Of a DNA stretch of 57,221 bases, positions 25,464 to 34,156 are shown piece by piece; positions within the stretch are counted from its first letter, which is position 1; each line of letters starts with the position of its first letter. The notes under the pieces are model-generated. The model did no database searches. It was not told the DNA's origin and saw only the letters and a program-made list of their open reading frames with translations. A program made the position numbers and the translations under genes. Origin of the DNA: Micrococcaceae bacterium (GTDB taxonomy: Bacteria; Actinomycetota; Actinomycetes; Actinomycetales; Micrococcaceae); assembly GCA_013393415.1 (NCBI GenBank), contig JABXHI010000044.1, positions 1-57,221 on the forward strand, written 5' to 3'.

Positions 25464-25476
25464 GAGCATTGTGCTC
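25464..25476. promoter_or_regulatory. Candidate Lrp-type dyad
   Basis: GAGCA-TTG-TGCTC is a perfect dyad between the divergent Lrp and ThDP-enzyme genes. Its size and location fit an Lrp/AsnC operator, but no functional match was established. Confidence 0.45.
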
Positions 25477-25554
25477 AAGACTTTTTAATTCACTTGATCT
25501 AAGTGCTTTGTTGGGTGAAGGTGGTCACAGTATAGCTTGTCAAGGAGAGTAATC

Positions 25555-27195
25555 ATGGTGCAATCACCGGTACAACACGTAACTGTGGCAGATGTCCTCG
25601 CCGACGTCATCACCGCGCGAGTCGACCGGGTCTTCGGACTGATCGGCAATGGCAACGTCGACCTGATCTCAACGCTGACCTCGGCCCGATTCCCCTTTAC
25701 CTCCATGCGTCACGAGGTCGCAGCAGTCACTGCGGCAGATGCCTACTACCGTGCCACCGGCAAGCTTGCCGTCGCTACTGCGACGTACGGGGCCGGGTTT
25801 ACCAACATGGCTACCGGTCTCGCTGAAGCTCGGTTGGCACGCATCCCCATGGTGGTGATTGTCGGCGACGCACCAACCACCGGTCGTCGTCCTTTCGATA
25901 TTGACCAGCAGACCGTGACGTTCGGGTTGAACATCCCCGTGCTGACGATCAACGAGCAGAACGTGGCCGAGGTGGCCAACCGAGCCTTCGATATGGCCTC
26001 CGACGGCCAAGAACCCGTGGTCGTGATGATCCCGCACGATCTCAGCGATGCTACGGTGACCGACGAGCCAGCTCCCCGAACCTATGAGCCCATTGCACGT
26101 CCGGAAGTCTCGGATGAGCAGATACACACTTTGGCCCAGGCGCTGGCGAGCGCTGAGCGTCCGCTGATTTTGACCGGCGGGGGAGTCGTCCGCTCTGACA
26201 CCGGCTCGCTCGCCAAGATCTTGGGGGACACCGTCGGCGCGGTCTTTATGCACTCTTTGACCGCAGCCAAAGTGACCGGTTCGCCCCATAGCCTGGGCAT
26301 TGCCGGCGGGTTCACCCCCGAATACCGTTTGCCGGCCGTGCGTGCAGCGGACATGGTGTTAATCCTGGGTGCCACCAGCAATAACTTCCAAACCCGCAAG
26401 GGCACACTCTTTGGCACCGACAACATATATCGTATTGATTTGAACGCCACCTGGAACCTCACGTTGCCGCAGGCCACCACGGTCTTTGGAGAGCTGACCG
26501 ATGTGTTGCCGCGTCTGCTTCAGGCGGTGGAGGCCCTCGATCCGCAGCCATCGACATACCGTGATCAGGTAGCGGACTTGTGCGGCATCGATACGCTGGA
26601 CCAAGAACCGTTCTACGGTGCAGACGACCGCCTCAACCCGCGGCATGTCGCTGCGCAGCTGAATACCATCCTGCCCCAGAATCGTCAGATCGTGGTCGAC
26701 GGTGGACACTTCATGTCCTGGTTCGGTGAACGCGTCGATCTTGTCGACCCAGCCTCATTCATCGGTGTCGGGACCGCGTTTCAATCCATTGGTCTCGGTT
26801 TCGGTTCGGCGGTCGGTGCCTCGATAGGTAGCCCGGAGAAATTCACCGTCTGTGTGTCGGGTGATGGCGGCGGGCAGATGGCCCTGGCGGATCTCGCCAC
26901 GTTCATTGAAGCCACCGACCACGGGGCGGTCATCATTATCAACGACGCCGCCTACGGCGCAGAAATTCACCAATATGCTGCCGTAGGGGCAGACCCGAAG
27001 GCCATGTATCTGCCACAGTTGGATTTCGCCGCAATTGGTGAGGCCATGGGCGCGACCGGCATCACCGTCGACACTTTAGAGGACCTCGAAGCATTTGCCG
27101 TCTGGCTGAAGCGGGGTACCGGTGTGGCGATGGTTAACATCAATGTCTCGACCGAATTCGCCCACTCCGCGCTGGCCCCCGGCGCTACCGGATAG
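25555..27195 (+). CDS. Thiamine-diphosphate-binding enzyme (acetolactate synthase-like)
   Basis: The 546-residue enzyme has three domains. The N-terminal domain carries the ThDP-activating Glu in MRHEVAAV (E54); a central FAD/nucleotide-like domain follows; the C-terminal cofactor motif starts GDGGGQMALADLATF and ends NDAAYGAEIHQY. Candidates are a decarboxylase (benzoylformate, oxalyl-CoA), a carboligase or an IlvB paralogue. No small regulatory subunit gene is nearby, which argues against biosynthetic acetolactate synthase. ATG 25555 follows AAGGAGAG. Control by the divergent Lrp protein is likely. Confidence 0.8.
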   Translation: MVQSPVQHVTVADVLADVITARVDRVFGLIGNGNVDLISTLTSARFPFTSMRHEVAAVTAADAYYRATGKLAVATATYGAGFTNMATGLAEARLARIPMVVIVGDAPTTGRRPFDIDQQTVTFGLNIPVLTINEQNVAEVANRAFDMASDGQEPVVVMIPHDLSDATVTDEPAPRTYEPIARPEVSDEQIHTLAQALASAERPLILTGGGVVRSDTGSLAKILGDTVGAVFMHSLTAAKVTGSPHSLGIAGGFTPEYRLPAVRAADMVLILGATSNNFQTRKGTLFGTDNIYRIDLNATWNLTLPQATTVFGELTDVLPRLLQAVEALDPQPSTYRDQVADLCGIDTLDQEPFYGADDRLNPRHVAAQLNTILPQNRQIVVDGGHFMSWFGERVDLVDPASFIGVGTAFQSIGLGFGSAVGASIGSPEKFTVCVSGDGGGQMALADLATFIEATDHGAVIIINDAAYGAEIHQYAAVGADPKAMYLPQLDFAAIGEAMGATGITVDTLEDLEAFAVWLKRGTGVAMVNINVSTEFAHSALAPGATG

Positions 27196-27212
27196 TCCGG
27201 GATGGTGTCAGC

Positions 27213-27242
27213 GGTGGGTCGGGAGACTCGTCCCAACCCACC
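27213..27242. terminator. Hairpin between ThDP enzyme and purB
   Basis: GGTGGGT-C-GGGA pairs with TCCC-A-ACCCACC around GACTCG. It lies between convergent genes and lacks a long T-tract. Confidence 0.7.
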
Positions 27243-27264
27243 CACGTGCTCTGTGGACGGTAAG

Positions 27265-28677
27265 TTATTTGTCGAGGTGTTCGCGGGCCAATTCGGCGGC
27301 CAACCCGGTGTAGGTCTGGGGCGTGAGATCCTTGAGTCGTTGCGCAGCAGCATCGGACAGGCCCAGCTCGCCAACAAATTCGCGCATCCGTTCGGCATCC
27401 ACGCGGTTTCCTCGGGTCAGGTCTTTGAGTCGCTCGTAGGGGTTTTCCATGCCTTCGGTACCGGCAAGCGATTCTGCTCTCATCACGGTTTGGATCGCTT
27501 CGCCCAGCACCTCCCAGTTGGTGTCGAGATCGGCAGCCAGCGCAGGTTCGGCAACATCGAGTTGTCCCATACCGCGGGTCACATTGTTCAGCGCTAGGAT
27601 AGAGTGGCCGAAGGCCACGCCGATGTTGCGCTGCGACGTGGAATCGGTGAGATCGCGTTGCCAGCGGGACTCCACGAGCGTGGATCCTAGTGACGTCAAC
27701 AGTGCATTGGACAGCTCGAGGTTGGCCTCTGCATTTTCGAAGCGAATCGGGTTGACCTTATGCGGCATCGTGGACGAACCGGTTGCTCCCTCCACGGGGA
27801 TTTGGGCGAAGTAGCCGATCGAAATGTAACTCCACACATCGACACAAAAGCCGTGCAGGATCTGATTGAATCGTGCGATGTCGTCGTAGAGTTCTGACAT
27901 CCAGTCGTGGTTTTCGATCTGGGTGGTCAGCGGGTTGAATGTCAGCCCGAGGCCCTCAACGAAGTTCTGGGCGATGACCGGCCAGTTTGCGTGCGGGACG
28001 GCAGCCACGTGGGCCGCATATGTCCCGGTGGCGCCATTGATCTTGCCCATAAACTGCTGCGCTGAAATGCGACGCAGCTGACGGTTCAGCCGGTGTACGA
28101 ACACCGCCATTTCCTTGCCCAGGGTCGTCGGGGTGGCCGGCTGGCCGTGTGTGCGCGACAACATGGGCGTCTCCACGGCTGCATTCGCCACATTTGCGAT
28201 CGCATCGACCATCTTTCGTGCGGCAGGCAACCACACATCGCTGATGGCATCGCGCACCCCCAGCGCGTAGGAGAGGTTGTTGATGTCTTCAGACGTGCAC
28301 GCAAAGTGCACTAGCGAGCCGAGATGCCCCAGCCCGAGACCCTCAAGACGGTTCGCGATGAAGTACTCGACGGCTTTCACATCGTGAACGGTGACCGCTT
28401 CGGTTTCGGCCAGCTCGGTGACCGAGGCTTCATCAAAGTCTGTGACGATTGCGCGCAGGCCATCACGCTGAGCATCCGTGAGTTTTTCTAAGCCGGGTAC
28501 GACCTGACCATCGGCGAGATGAATGAACCACTCGACTTCCACGTGAACACGGTTGCGGTTCAACGCCGCCTCAGAGAGATGATCTACCAAATCGGCAACA
28601 TAGCCACGGTAGCGGCCATCTAACGGGCCCAACGGAATATCGGTATCAGCCAAACGTACGCGCAAATTTTCAGTCAT
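27265..28677 (-). CDS. purB: Adenylosuccinate lyase
   Basis: The 470-residue homotetrameric enzyme performs two fumarate-releasing steps of purine synthesis (SAICAR to AICAR and adenylosuccinate to AMP). The fumarase/aspartase signature GSSTMPHKVNPIRFENAE is near residue 285, with FACTSEDINNLSYA and the catalytic SRTHGQPATPTT earlier. Length and motifs match the E. coli-type PurB. ATG 28675-28677 is preferred; an upstream in-frame start at 28722 adds residues not seen in the family. It is convergent with the ThDP enzyme. Confidence 0.95.
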   Translation of the reverse strand: MTENLRVRLADTDIPLGPLDGRYRGYVADLVDHLSEAALNRNRVHVEVEWFIHLADGQVVPGLEKLTDAQRDGLRAIVTDFDEASVTELAETEAVTVHDVKAVEYFIANRLEGLGLGHLGSLVHFACTSEDINNLSYALGVRDAISDVWLPAARKMVDAIANVANAAVETPMLSRTHGQPATPTTLGKEMAVFVHRLNRQLRRISAQQFMGKINGATGTYAAHVAAVPHANWPVIAQNFVEGLGLTFNPLTTQIENHDWMSELYDDIARFNQILHGFCVDVWSYISIGYFAQIPVEGATGSSTMPHKVNPIRFENAEANLELSNALLTSLGSTLVESRWQRDLTDSTSQRNIGVAFGHSILALNNVTRGMGQLDVAEPALAADLDTNWEVLGEAIQTVMRAESLAGTEGMENPYERLKDLTRGNRVDAERMREFVGELGLSDAAAQRLKDLTPQTYTGLAAELAREHLDK

Positions 28678-28754
28678 GGCTTCATTCTGCCACCCGTCGC
28701 GAGGCCGCGGCCACAATGTCATACCCGTGACATGCTCCTACCGTCGGCCCTTCG

Positions 28755-28791
28755 TTTTCCACAGCTGGCATCGAAGCGATGCTTATCCACA
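28755..28791. promoter_or_regulatory. Two DnaA-box-like sites flanking a small hairpin
   Basis: TTTTCCACA (28755-28763) and a perfect TTATCCACA (28783-28791) lie on the same strand about 20 bases apart. Between them GCATCG and CGATGC form a hairpin with a 3-base loop. They sit between purB and the WXG-like gene. No other origin features (dnaA, dnaN, box cluster) are visible, so DnaA-linked transcriptional control or chance is likelier than an origin. Confidence 0.4.
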
Positions 28792-28879
28792 ATTGACCCG
28801 GCTATTGCCTTGCGGCCGGACGGACGCTTCTACTGTGGTGCCAAGACATGAGAGCCCATGAGCGGCGAAGGAGGAACCT

Positions 28880-29347
28880 ATGGCATTGGTTGAGATCCCG
28901 ACGATGGCGGAGCTTGGCAGCGGCATCAATTGGGTGGCGGAGGGTGCCTGTGAGATGGCCTCGGGTGCGGTACAAGATTTTGTGACGAATCCTTCCGTCG
29001 CCGAGACAGGGTTGAGCATGGTCGCCTCCCAAATTGAGGTGTTGGAGCAGCTTGTGCAAACCCTGCGCGAGGTTGGCGCCGGAATCGAAGACGTCCACGG
29101 CAGACTGACTGCGACTCATCAACTGGAGTGGCATTCGCCGGCCGGAAATGCATTCCGGCATGCCGTAGGACTGGGCCAAGAACGTGCGAAACGCTTGGAA
29201 GAGACAGCGATGGATACTGCCCTGTTGGCAAGCCAAAGTGTTGATGAACTGCGGATTATGATTTCTGCTTTGCAATCATTGTTGGCGGCGGGACGGGCTG
29301 CCCTGGGAGATGTGGCTGGTTCAGCTGTTGGGCAGGTGTGCTCATGA
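28880..29347 (+). CDS. WXG100-like helical protein
   Basis: The 155-residue helical protein has W84 in LEWHSPAGNAFRHAV, resembling the W-x-G turn of WXG100/ESX proteins, with long amphipathic helices on both sides (45-80 and 95-145). It is longer than canonical WXG100 proteins (about 100). ATG 28880 follows AAGGAGG. The stop overlaps the next start as ATGA, so it is coupled to a lipase-like protein. No EccC, EccD or other type VII machinery is in the window. A secreted chaperone/partner role is inference. Confidence 0.65.
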   Translation: MALVEIPTMAELGSGINWVAEGACEMASGAVQDFVTNPSVAETGLSMVASQIEVLEQLVQTLREVGAGIEDVHGRLTATHQLEWHSPAGNAFRHAVGLGQERAKRLEETAMDTALLASQSVDELRIMISALQSLLAAGRAALGDVAGSAVGQVCS

Positions 29348-30879
29348 GCGCAAACGTCACCGGTGGACCAACACATTGGCGAGCAAATCTTGACGAACTG
29401 AAACTGGGCGTGGGCCACCTTCAAGAAGCGACCGAACAGACCATGAATCTGGCCGGTAAAGCAGTGGTTGCGGGTGGGCTACTGTCCGGGGTGACGATCA
29501 TGACGCCCCAGGGGCCGTTGATAGGAACCAATACCGTGGCGTTGTCCACTGGACTCGTCACGATGCGCGGTGAGGTCGAGCTGTTATCGACGGGTGTGGA
29601 TGCTGCGATTGCCGCCTATCTTGAAACCGAACAACGCGTCACCACCATGGTCAACGCTGCGGCCACGCCGGCAGCAATTGTACTGAGTATCGTCGGTTTC
29701 ACGACCGATCTCAACGTACCCAATGACGTCTACGAAATTGCCGTGCGTGGCACCGTTGAGGGCGTATGGGCAGGGGTGGAAGCAGGATTTACAACGCTGG
29801 ATCGAATCATCCCCGGTTCGAAATACGTTGGAGGCAACGTGATTAGCTGGACCATGGACTTGGATGAAAATATGTGGAACATCCCACCGGCAGAGCGAAC
29901 ATTGGGGATGCTTGCCCACAGTGTAGGTCAATTCGGCATGCTGAACCTTGCACCCTATAACACTACGAATGTGACTCGTCAGCCGGGCGAAGATGGGTGG
30001 CAGGACCGAGACGTACTGAGCGATGGTGGATCTATCAAAGCCATGCAGCTGTTGAAGGACTATGCATACGAAGAAGACGGCGTGACCGTTGCAAAAATTC
30101 AGCAGGACGATGGCAGCGATGCGTATGTGGTGCTCTATGCTGGGACTACCCCGCTCGGTGAGGAGCATGAGGGGCCACTGGGATTGCTCCAGGATGACGC
30201 TGCTTTTGGGGCCACCGGAGTCGTCGAGTCGATTGTCGCTGACTCGGCGCACGTCGAAGATGCCACCATGGAAATCTTAGACCAGGCTGGCGTTCCGGCC
30301 GGGGCGACAGTCATGACAATGGGCTATAGCCAAGGTGGTACTCATGCACTCAACGTTGCGATGAGCGACAAAATGAAGGCAAAGTACAAGGTCTCCGATG
30401 TACTGACCGTCGCAGCACCGACCGGCCATCGACGAACCGAAGATTTTGCGACGAACTTTGTGCATATCGATCATGAGCACGACAAGGTCCCCGCATTAAC
30501 GGGTGCTAGCAATGAAGGACGACTCAATCGGACCACGATTGAAGTGAAGGGGTACCCCGATCAAGACGTTGATGCGGGAGTTTTTGGGCCGGAACACAAT
30601 ATCGGATTGATCGATCATCAGCTTGGTGAGGCGCTCAACGATCCCCAGGTCCAGCACGCAACAAACATCCCGCTGCAGAACATCGAAACAAAAATGGGCG
30701 GGCCCGTGGCGATCCAACAGTTCAAGCTAGACCGCCAACAGGCCACGCCCCCACAGCATCCGATGCGGTCCGACCATTCGGAACGCGCTGCACCAGAACG
30801 CCCCGCGCCGCGAAAGATTATTCCCGTTCGGCCCCTGCCCGACTGGACGACAGGGACCGTGCGAAGTGTCGCAGACTAA
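29344..30879 (+). CDS. Helical-N-terminus alpha/beta-hydrolase (lipase-like), putative T7-type partner
   Basis: The 511-residue protein starts with a long helical region (about 1-115, GVGHLQEATEQTMNLAGKAV) reminiscent of WXG/LXG-type domains. A central region follows, then a hydrolase domain. The nucleophile elbow is GYSQGG (S329), a candidate acid is D380 (HEHDKVP), and candidate bases are H418 and H425. The Pro/Arg-rich tail after 460 looks disordered. It begins at an ATGA overlap with the WXG-like gene. A lipase, esterase or effector role is likely; the substrate is unknown. No signal peptide is seen. Confidence 0.65.
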   Translation: MSANVTGGPTHWRANLDELKLGVGHLQEATEQTMNLAGKAVVAGGLLSGVTIMTPQGPLIGTNTVALSTGLVTMRGEVELLSTGVDAAIAAYLETEQRVTTMVNAAATPAAIVLSIVGFTTDLNVPNDVYEIAVRGTVEGVWAGVEAGFTTLDRIIPGSKYVGGNVISWTMDLDENMWNIPPAERTLGMLAHSVGQFGMLNLAPYNTTNVTRQPGEDGWQDRDVLSDGGSIKAMQLLKDYAYEEDGVTVAKIQQDDGSDAYVVLYAGTTPLGEEHEGPLGLLQDDAAFGATGVVESIVADSAHVEDATMEILDQAGVPAGATVMTMGYSQGGTHALNVAMSDKMKAKYKVSDVLTVAAPTGHRRTEDFATNFVHIDHEHDKVPALTGASNEGRLNRTTIEVKGYPDQDVDAGVFGPEHNIGLIDHQLGEALNDPQVQHATNIPLQNIETKMGGPVAIQQFKLDRQQATPPQHPMRSDHSERAAPERPAPRKIIPVRPLPDWTTGTVRSVAD

Positions 30880-31277
30880 TCGTTGACCGGTGCCACCGAG
30901 GCAATGAGCCGGTTGCCAATCGTTGAGACCACGGCAATGATGAGTGCTGCCAGAATCGTGGTCCAGAAGAAACTATCTATGGTGACATGCACCGGCAAAA
31001 ATGACGTGACCCAGACGGTCAATGACAGCATCGCTGCGTTGATGACCAAGGTAAAGAGTCCCAGCGTCAGACAGGTGATGGGCAACGATAACAGGCTGAC
31101 AACCGGTCGGATGACGCCGTTGATAAGCCCGAAGACCACCGAGACCAGCAACAACGCGACGATGGATTCGCCGGTATCGGGTGTCCCGGAGTCGGCGGCG
31201 AGATTCATACCGGGAAGAATCCAGGCGGCTACCCAGAAAGATGCCGCGGTGACGAGGGTTCTCAAAAGATAACTCAT
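30876..31277 (-). CDS. Phage-holin-family-IV-type (Mycobacterial 4-TMS) membrane protein
   Basis: The 133-residue protein has four hydrophobic segments (SYLLRTLVTAASFWVAAWIL, SIVALLLVSVVFGLINGVI, CLTLGLFTLVINAAMLSLTV, FFWTTILAALIIAVVSTIG) and the SLPITCLTLGLF pattern of this common family. Despite the name, members are usually chromosomal and no phage genes are near. ATG 31275-31277 is preferred over an upstream in-frame GTG. The 3' end overlaps the hydrolase gene by 3-4 bases in convergent orientation. Its start lies only about 20 bases from a strong terminator. Confidence 0.82.
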   Translation of the reverse strand: MSYLLRTLVTAASFWVAAWILPGMNLAADSGTPDTGESIVALLLVSVVFGLINGVIRPVVSLLSLPITCLTLGLFTLVINAAMLSLTVWVTSFLPVHVTIDSFFWTTILAALIIAVVSTIGNRLIASVAPVND

Positions 31278-31295
31278 GACTTTTATCCTGCCACG

Positions 31296-31335
31296 AAAAA
31301 CCGGCGACACCCAAAAAGGGTGCCGCCGGTTTTCT
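31296..31335. terminator. Strong hairpin terminator after the flavin monooxygenase
   Basis: AAAACCGGCGACACCC pairs with GGGTGCCGCCGGTTTT across AAAAA (one A-C mismatch), with T/A runs on both sides. On the minus strand it ends the monooxygenase transcript. Confidence 0.92.
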
Positions 31336-31347
31336 CAGAGGTTCGAA

Positions 31348-33243
31348 CTAGTTTTGCGGGGTGAAAATACCGTCGAACAGTTCGGCGATGGCCTCGGTCG
31401 CGTCCAGTGGCTGAACGGTCGAGATGTACCCATCCGGACGGACGACGACGATTGCACCGTCAGAAGAGATCTCGCGGTCTTCGTAGATACTGTTATCAGC
31501 CAACGTCGCAAATACCTGGTTCAAGTCGGTGATCTGGAAAGGACCCACAATCGGACGGTAAATTTGTGGAGTTTCCATCAGCTCAACTTGTTCTTTTGGC
31601 TGCTGGTAAATGACTTTTACATCGAAGACGCTGTTGATGTCTTTGCCTTTGCGGGTGTATTTGGTCACCGGCGAGTTGGCATTGGTGCCCAGCCATTCAC
31701 CGAAGGTGTTGGCCTTGTTTGCTGCATCGTTCGGTGCCTTGGCATCACCGAACACATAGATGCGCCAGCGACCGTCGGCTTCGTGCAGGTGGCCCAGCTG
31801 GAGCGGGTTGGTATCAGAAACTCGAGACACCTTGGTGGATTTGAATCGCTTCCCGATCTCGTAGCCCTTTGCCAAATCCTGGTGGGTCGTCTCGGTGGTC
31901 AGGGCCGATGGCTTGTACTCGGTCATGAAACCGGCGGGGAATTCGAAGGTCTTCTCGTAGAACTCGGCGACGTAGTTCTTGGATGGCAGATCCTCTGGCT
32001 TAGCGGCCATCAGGCTCGACCATTTCTTATCGAAATCAATGAGGTTCTGGGCGACCTCCTGACGCTCACCGGAATAGGTGTGCAGCAGCGAAGGATCGGA
32101 GTACCCGGACAGGACCTGACCGATCTTCCAGCCCAGGTTGAAGCCGTCCTGAATCGAAACGTTCATACCCTGGCCCGCTTTTGCCGAGTGGGTGTGGCAG
32201 GCATCGCCGGTGACGAAAATACGCGGGTTCTTCTCGTGTTCTTCGTCCTCATCAACGTTGTCGAACTTGTCGGTGACACGGTGACCGACTTCGTAGACAG
32301 ACCACCAGGCGACATCTTTCACCTCAACGGTGTAGGGATGCAGAATGTTGTTGGCAGTGCGGACGATTTCTTCCAGCGGGGTCTTGCGGACAGCACCGGC
32401 ATCGTTGGGGTCGACGTCGCCGAGATCCACGTAGAAACGAACCAGGTATCCACCTTCGCGAGGAATCAGCAGGATGGAGCCACCGTCGTTGGACTGGATG
32501 GCGCACTTGGTGCGGATGTCTGGGAAATCTGACTCAACCAAAACGTCCATGACGCCCCAGGCGTGGTCAGACTTGTCGCCGATTGGTGTACGGCCAATGG
32601 ATTTGCGAACAGGGGAGTGGGCGCCCTCGGAGCCGACCAAGTATTTGGTGCGAACCGTGCGAGTTTCGCCTTCCCGTGGACCAGCGGTGATTTTGAGAGT
32701 CACCTCAATTGGGTATTCGTGGTCTTCGTCGATGGTCTGCGAGACGAACTCGTACCCGTAGTCTGGCTTCAGGCGTGTTGGAGAGTTCTTAGCGAATTCG
32801 GCGAAGTAGTCCAAGACGCGGGCCTGGTTGACAATCAAGTGCTTGAACTCAGAGATGCCGGTTGGGTCATCCAAGGTGCGTGAAGTGCGCACAATGTTTT
32901 CTGGGTTCTCCTCATCTGGGTTCCAGAAATTCATCTCGGTCAACCAGTAGGCCTCGTTGGTAATTTCATCAGCGAAACCGAAATAGTCGAAGGTTTCCAC
33001 CGAGCGGGCCTGAATGCCATCAGCCTGGCCCAGGACAAGACGGCCGTCGCGGCGCTCGATGAGACGGGTGTGAACATCCTGGTAGGACGACAGGGTTGCT
33101 GCGGTCGTCATGCCGGCGGGACCAGAACCGACGATCATCACATCCATGGTGTCCGGGAGTTCATCCGGACGATCCAGGCCAACGCCTGCGGCTGGTTTCA
33201 CACGTGGGTCTGTGGAGACATATCCGTGGTGATGAAATTGCAT
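31348..33243 (-). CDS. FAD-dependent aromatic monooxygenase, 3-hydroxybenzoate 4-monooxygenase-like
   Basis: The 631-residue flavoprotein hydroxylates a phenolic ring with O2 and NAD(P)H. It has the Rossmann motif VGSGPAGMTTA near residue 38, a DG motif region (LVGSEGAHSPVRKSIG), the GD motif (FVTGDACHTHSAKAGQGMN) and a C-terminal thioredoxin-like domain as in phenol hydroxylase and MobA. The opening MQFHHHGYVSTDPR and LGQADGIQARSVE resemble 3-hydroxybenzoate 4-monooxygenases, which yield protocatechuate; phenol 2-monooxygenase is the alternative. It diverges from an IclR regulator across an operator array and ends at a strong terminator. Confidence 0.85.
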   Translation of the reverse strand: MQFHHHGYVSTDPRVKPAAGVGLDRPDELPDTMDVMIVGSGPAGMTTAATLSSYQDVHTRLIERRDGRLVLGQADGIQARSVETFDYFGFADEITNEAYWLTEMNFWNPDEENPENIVRTSRTLDDPTGISEFKHLIVNQARVLDYFAEFAKNSPTRLKPDYGYEFVSQTIDEDHEYPIEVTLKITAGPREGETRTVRTKYLVGSEGAHSPVRKSIGRTPIGDKSDHAWGVMDVLVESDFPDIRTKCAIQSNDGGSILLIPREGGYLVRFYVDLGDVDPNDAGAVRKTPLEEIVRTANNILHPYTVEVKDVAWWSVYEVGHRVTDKFDNVDEDEEHEKNPRIFVTGDACHTHSAKAGQGMNVSIQDGFNLGWKIGQVLSGYSDPSLLHTYSGERQEVAQNLIDFDKKWSSLMAAKPEDLPSKNYVAEFYEKTFEFPAGFMTEYKPSALTTETTHQDLAKGYEIGKRFKSTKVSRVSDTNPLQLGHLHEADGRWRIYVFGDAKAPNDAANKANTFGEWLGTNANSPVTKYTRKGKDINSVFDVKVIYQQPKEQVELMETPQIYRPIVGPFQITDLNQVFATLADNSIYEDREISSDGAIVVVRPDGYISTVQPLDATEAIAELFDGIFTPQN

Positions 33244-33286
33244 GACTTAACTCCTGAGGTTCGCAACTTTTCAAGAAACTTAGAAT

Positions 33287-33321
33287 GTTCTATATTTGAA
33301 CTTCGTGTTCAATTAGTGAAC
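33287..33321. promoter_or_regulatory. IclR-type operator array between divergent genes
   Basis: Four half-sites are arranged GTTC-N7-GAAC-N5-GTTC-N7-GAAC, symmetric about 33304. The central dyad TTGAAC-TTCGT-GTTCAA (33296-33312) has perfect 6-base arms. Location between the monooxygenase and IclR genes makes it the likely IclR binding site controlling both. Confidence 0.7.
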
Positions 33322-33384
33322 TATTAGGTGTGAGCCTACACACGACGTGTGAGGAAAGACAAATCGGATTGCTGAGGAGTTGTG

Positions 33385-34104
33385 ATGTCTGATACAGCCG
33401 GAGGGAGTTTGTCGCTGACGTTATCGCGCGGGATTGAACTGCTGGAAATCGTGTGTGCTGCCGACTCACCATTGTCGATTGGCCAGGTCGCGCAAGAGCT
33501 CGGTGTGCATCGCTCCGCGGCATATCGTCTCCTGCGCACGTTAGAGGCTCACTATTTGGTGCGACGGGATGACGCCGGGAGGATCCATCCGGCCGCTGGC
33601 TTAACCAACTTAGCGCGGGGAGTTGAAAATTCGCTCCAAACCGTTGGCTTGCCGATCATGACCAAAATTGCCGACGCGCTCGAGATGTCATGCTTTATCG
33701 CTGTGGCCCAGGGGGCTGATTGCTTTACCTTGATGACGGTCGAAGCGACCACCTCACATGCGGTAACGCAGCATCCGGGGACTCGGCATCATCTGGATCG
33801 TGGTGCCCCCGGCGTCGCGTTACTGTCTGGCCTGACGGCACAGCAGCGCAGTGATATCGAGGGCCTTGAATTGTCCGACAAAGCCCAGGCAGATCTCGAA
33901 GAGGCCCGGCAGAATGGCTATGCCTCCTCGTTTGATGAAGTGATCCCAGGGGTCGGGTCAGTTGCCGTGCCACTCATGGCCGCCGGGCAACTGCCAGCAA
34001 CCTTGGCGGTGGTCTACCCCAGACAAGAAGTCGATGAAACCCACATCGCTGCCACGTTGCATCAAGGTGTGGATACGATGTTGGCTCGACTCGGCGCAGC
34101 ATAG
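33385..34104 (+). CDS. IclR-family transcriptional regulator
   Basis: The 239-residue regulator has an N-terminal winged helix (LSIGQVAQELGVHRSAAYRL then LRTLEAHYLVRRD) and a C-terminal IclR effector domain (PGTRHHLDRGAPGVALLSGL, YASSFDEVIPGVGSVAVPL). IclR proteins of this type sense aromatic acids and related catabolites. It diverges from the flavin monooxygenase gene, its probable target. ATG 33385 sits behind GAGGAG; an in-frame GTG immediately precedes it. Confidence 0.9.
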   Translation: MSDTAGGSLSLTLSRGIELLEIVCAADSPLSIGQVAQELGVHRSAAYRLLRTLEAHYLVRRDDAGRIHPAAGLTNLARGVENSLQTVGLPIMTKIADALEMSCFIAVAQGADCFTLMTVEATTSHAVTQHPGTRHHLDRGAPGVALLSGLTAQQRSDIEGLELSDKAQADLEEARQNGYASSFDEVIPGVGSVAVPLMAAGQLPATLAVVYPRQEVDETHIAATLHQGVDTMLARLGAA

Positions 34105-34156
34105 TGGTGTTGCGTCAGTGAGCGATTCGACTCGGGCTCGTCGCTAGACTAGTGCC

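Noticed and set aside
28755..28791. Chromosomal replication origin
   Set aside because: Only two DnaA-like boxes are present, with no A+T-rich unwinding region and no dnaA or dnaN nearby.
30876..31277. Prophage holin indicating a prophage
   Set aside because: The family is common in chromosomes and no other phage gene, integrase or attachment site is in the surrounding region.
31276..32532. Long plus-strand open frame of 418 codons
   Set aside because: It lies wholly opposite the flavin monooxygenase, which has clear family motifs; the antisense translation shows no domain and is rich in Val/Gly/Asp as expected from a shadow frame.
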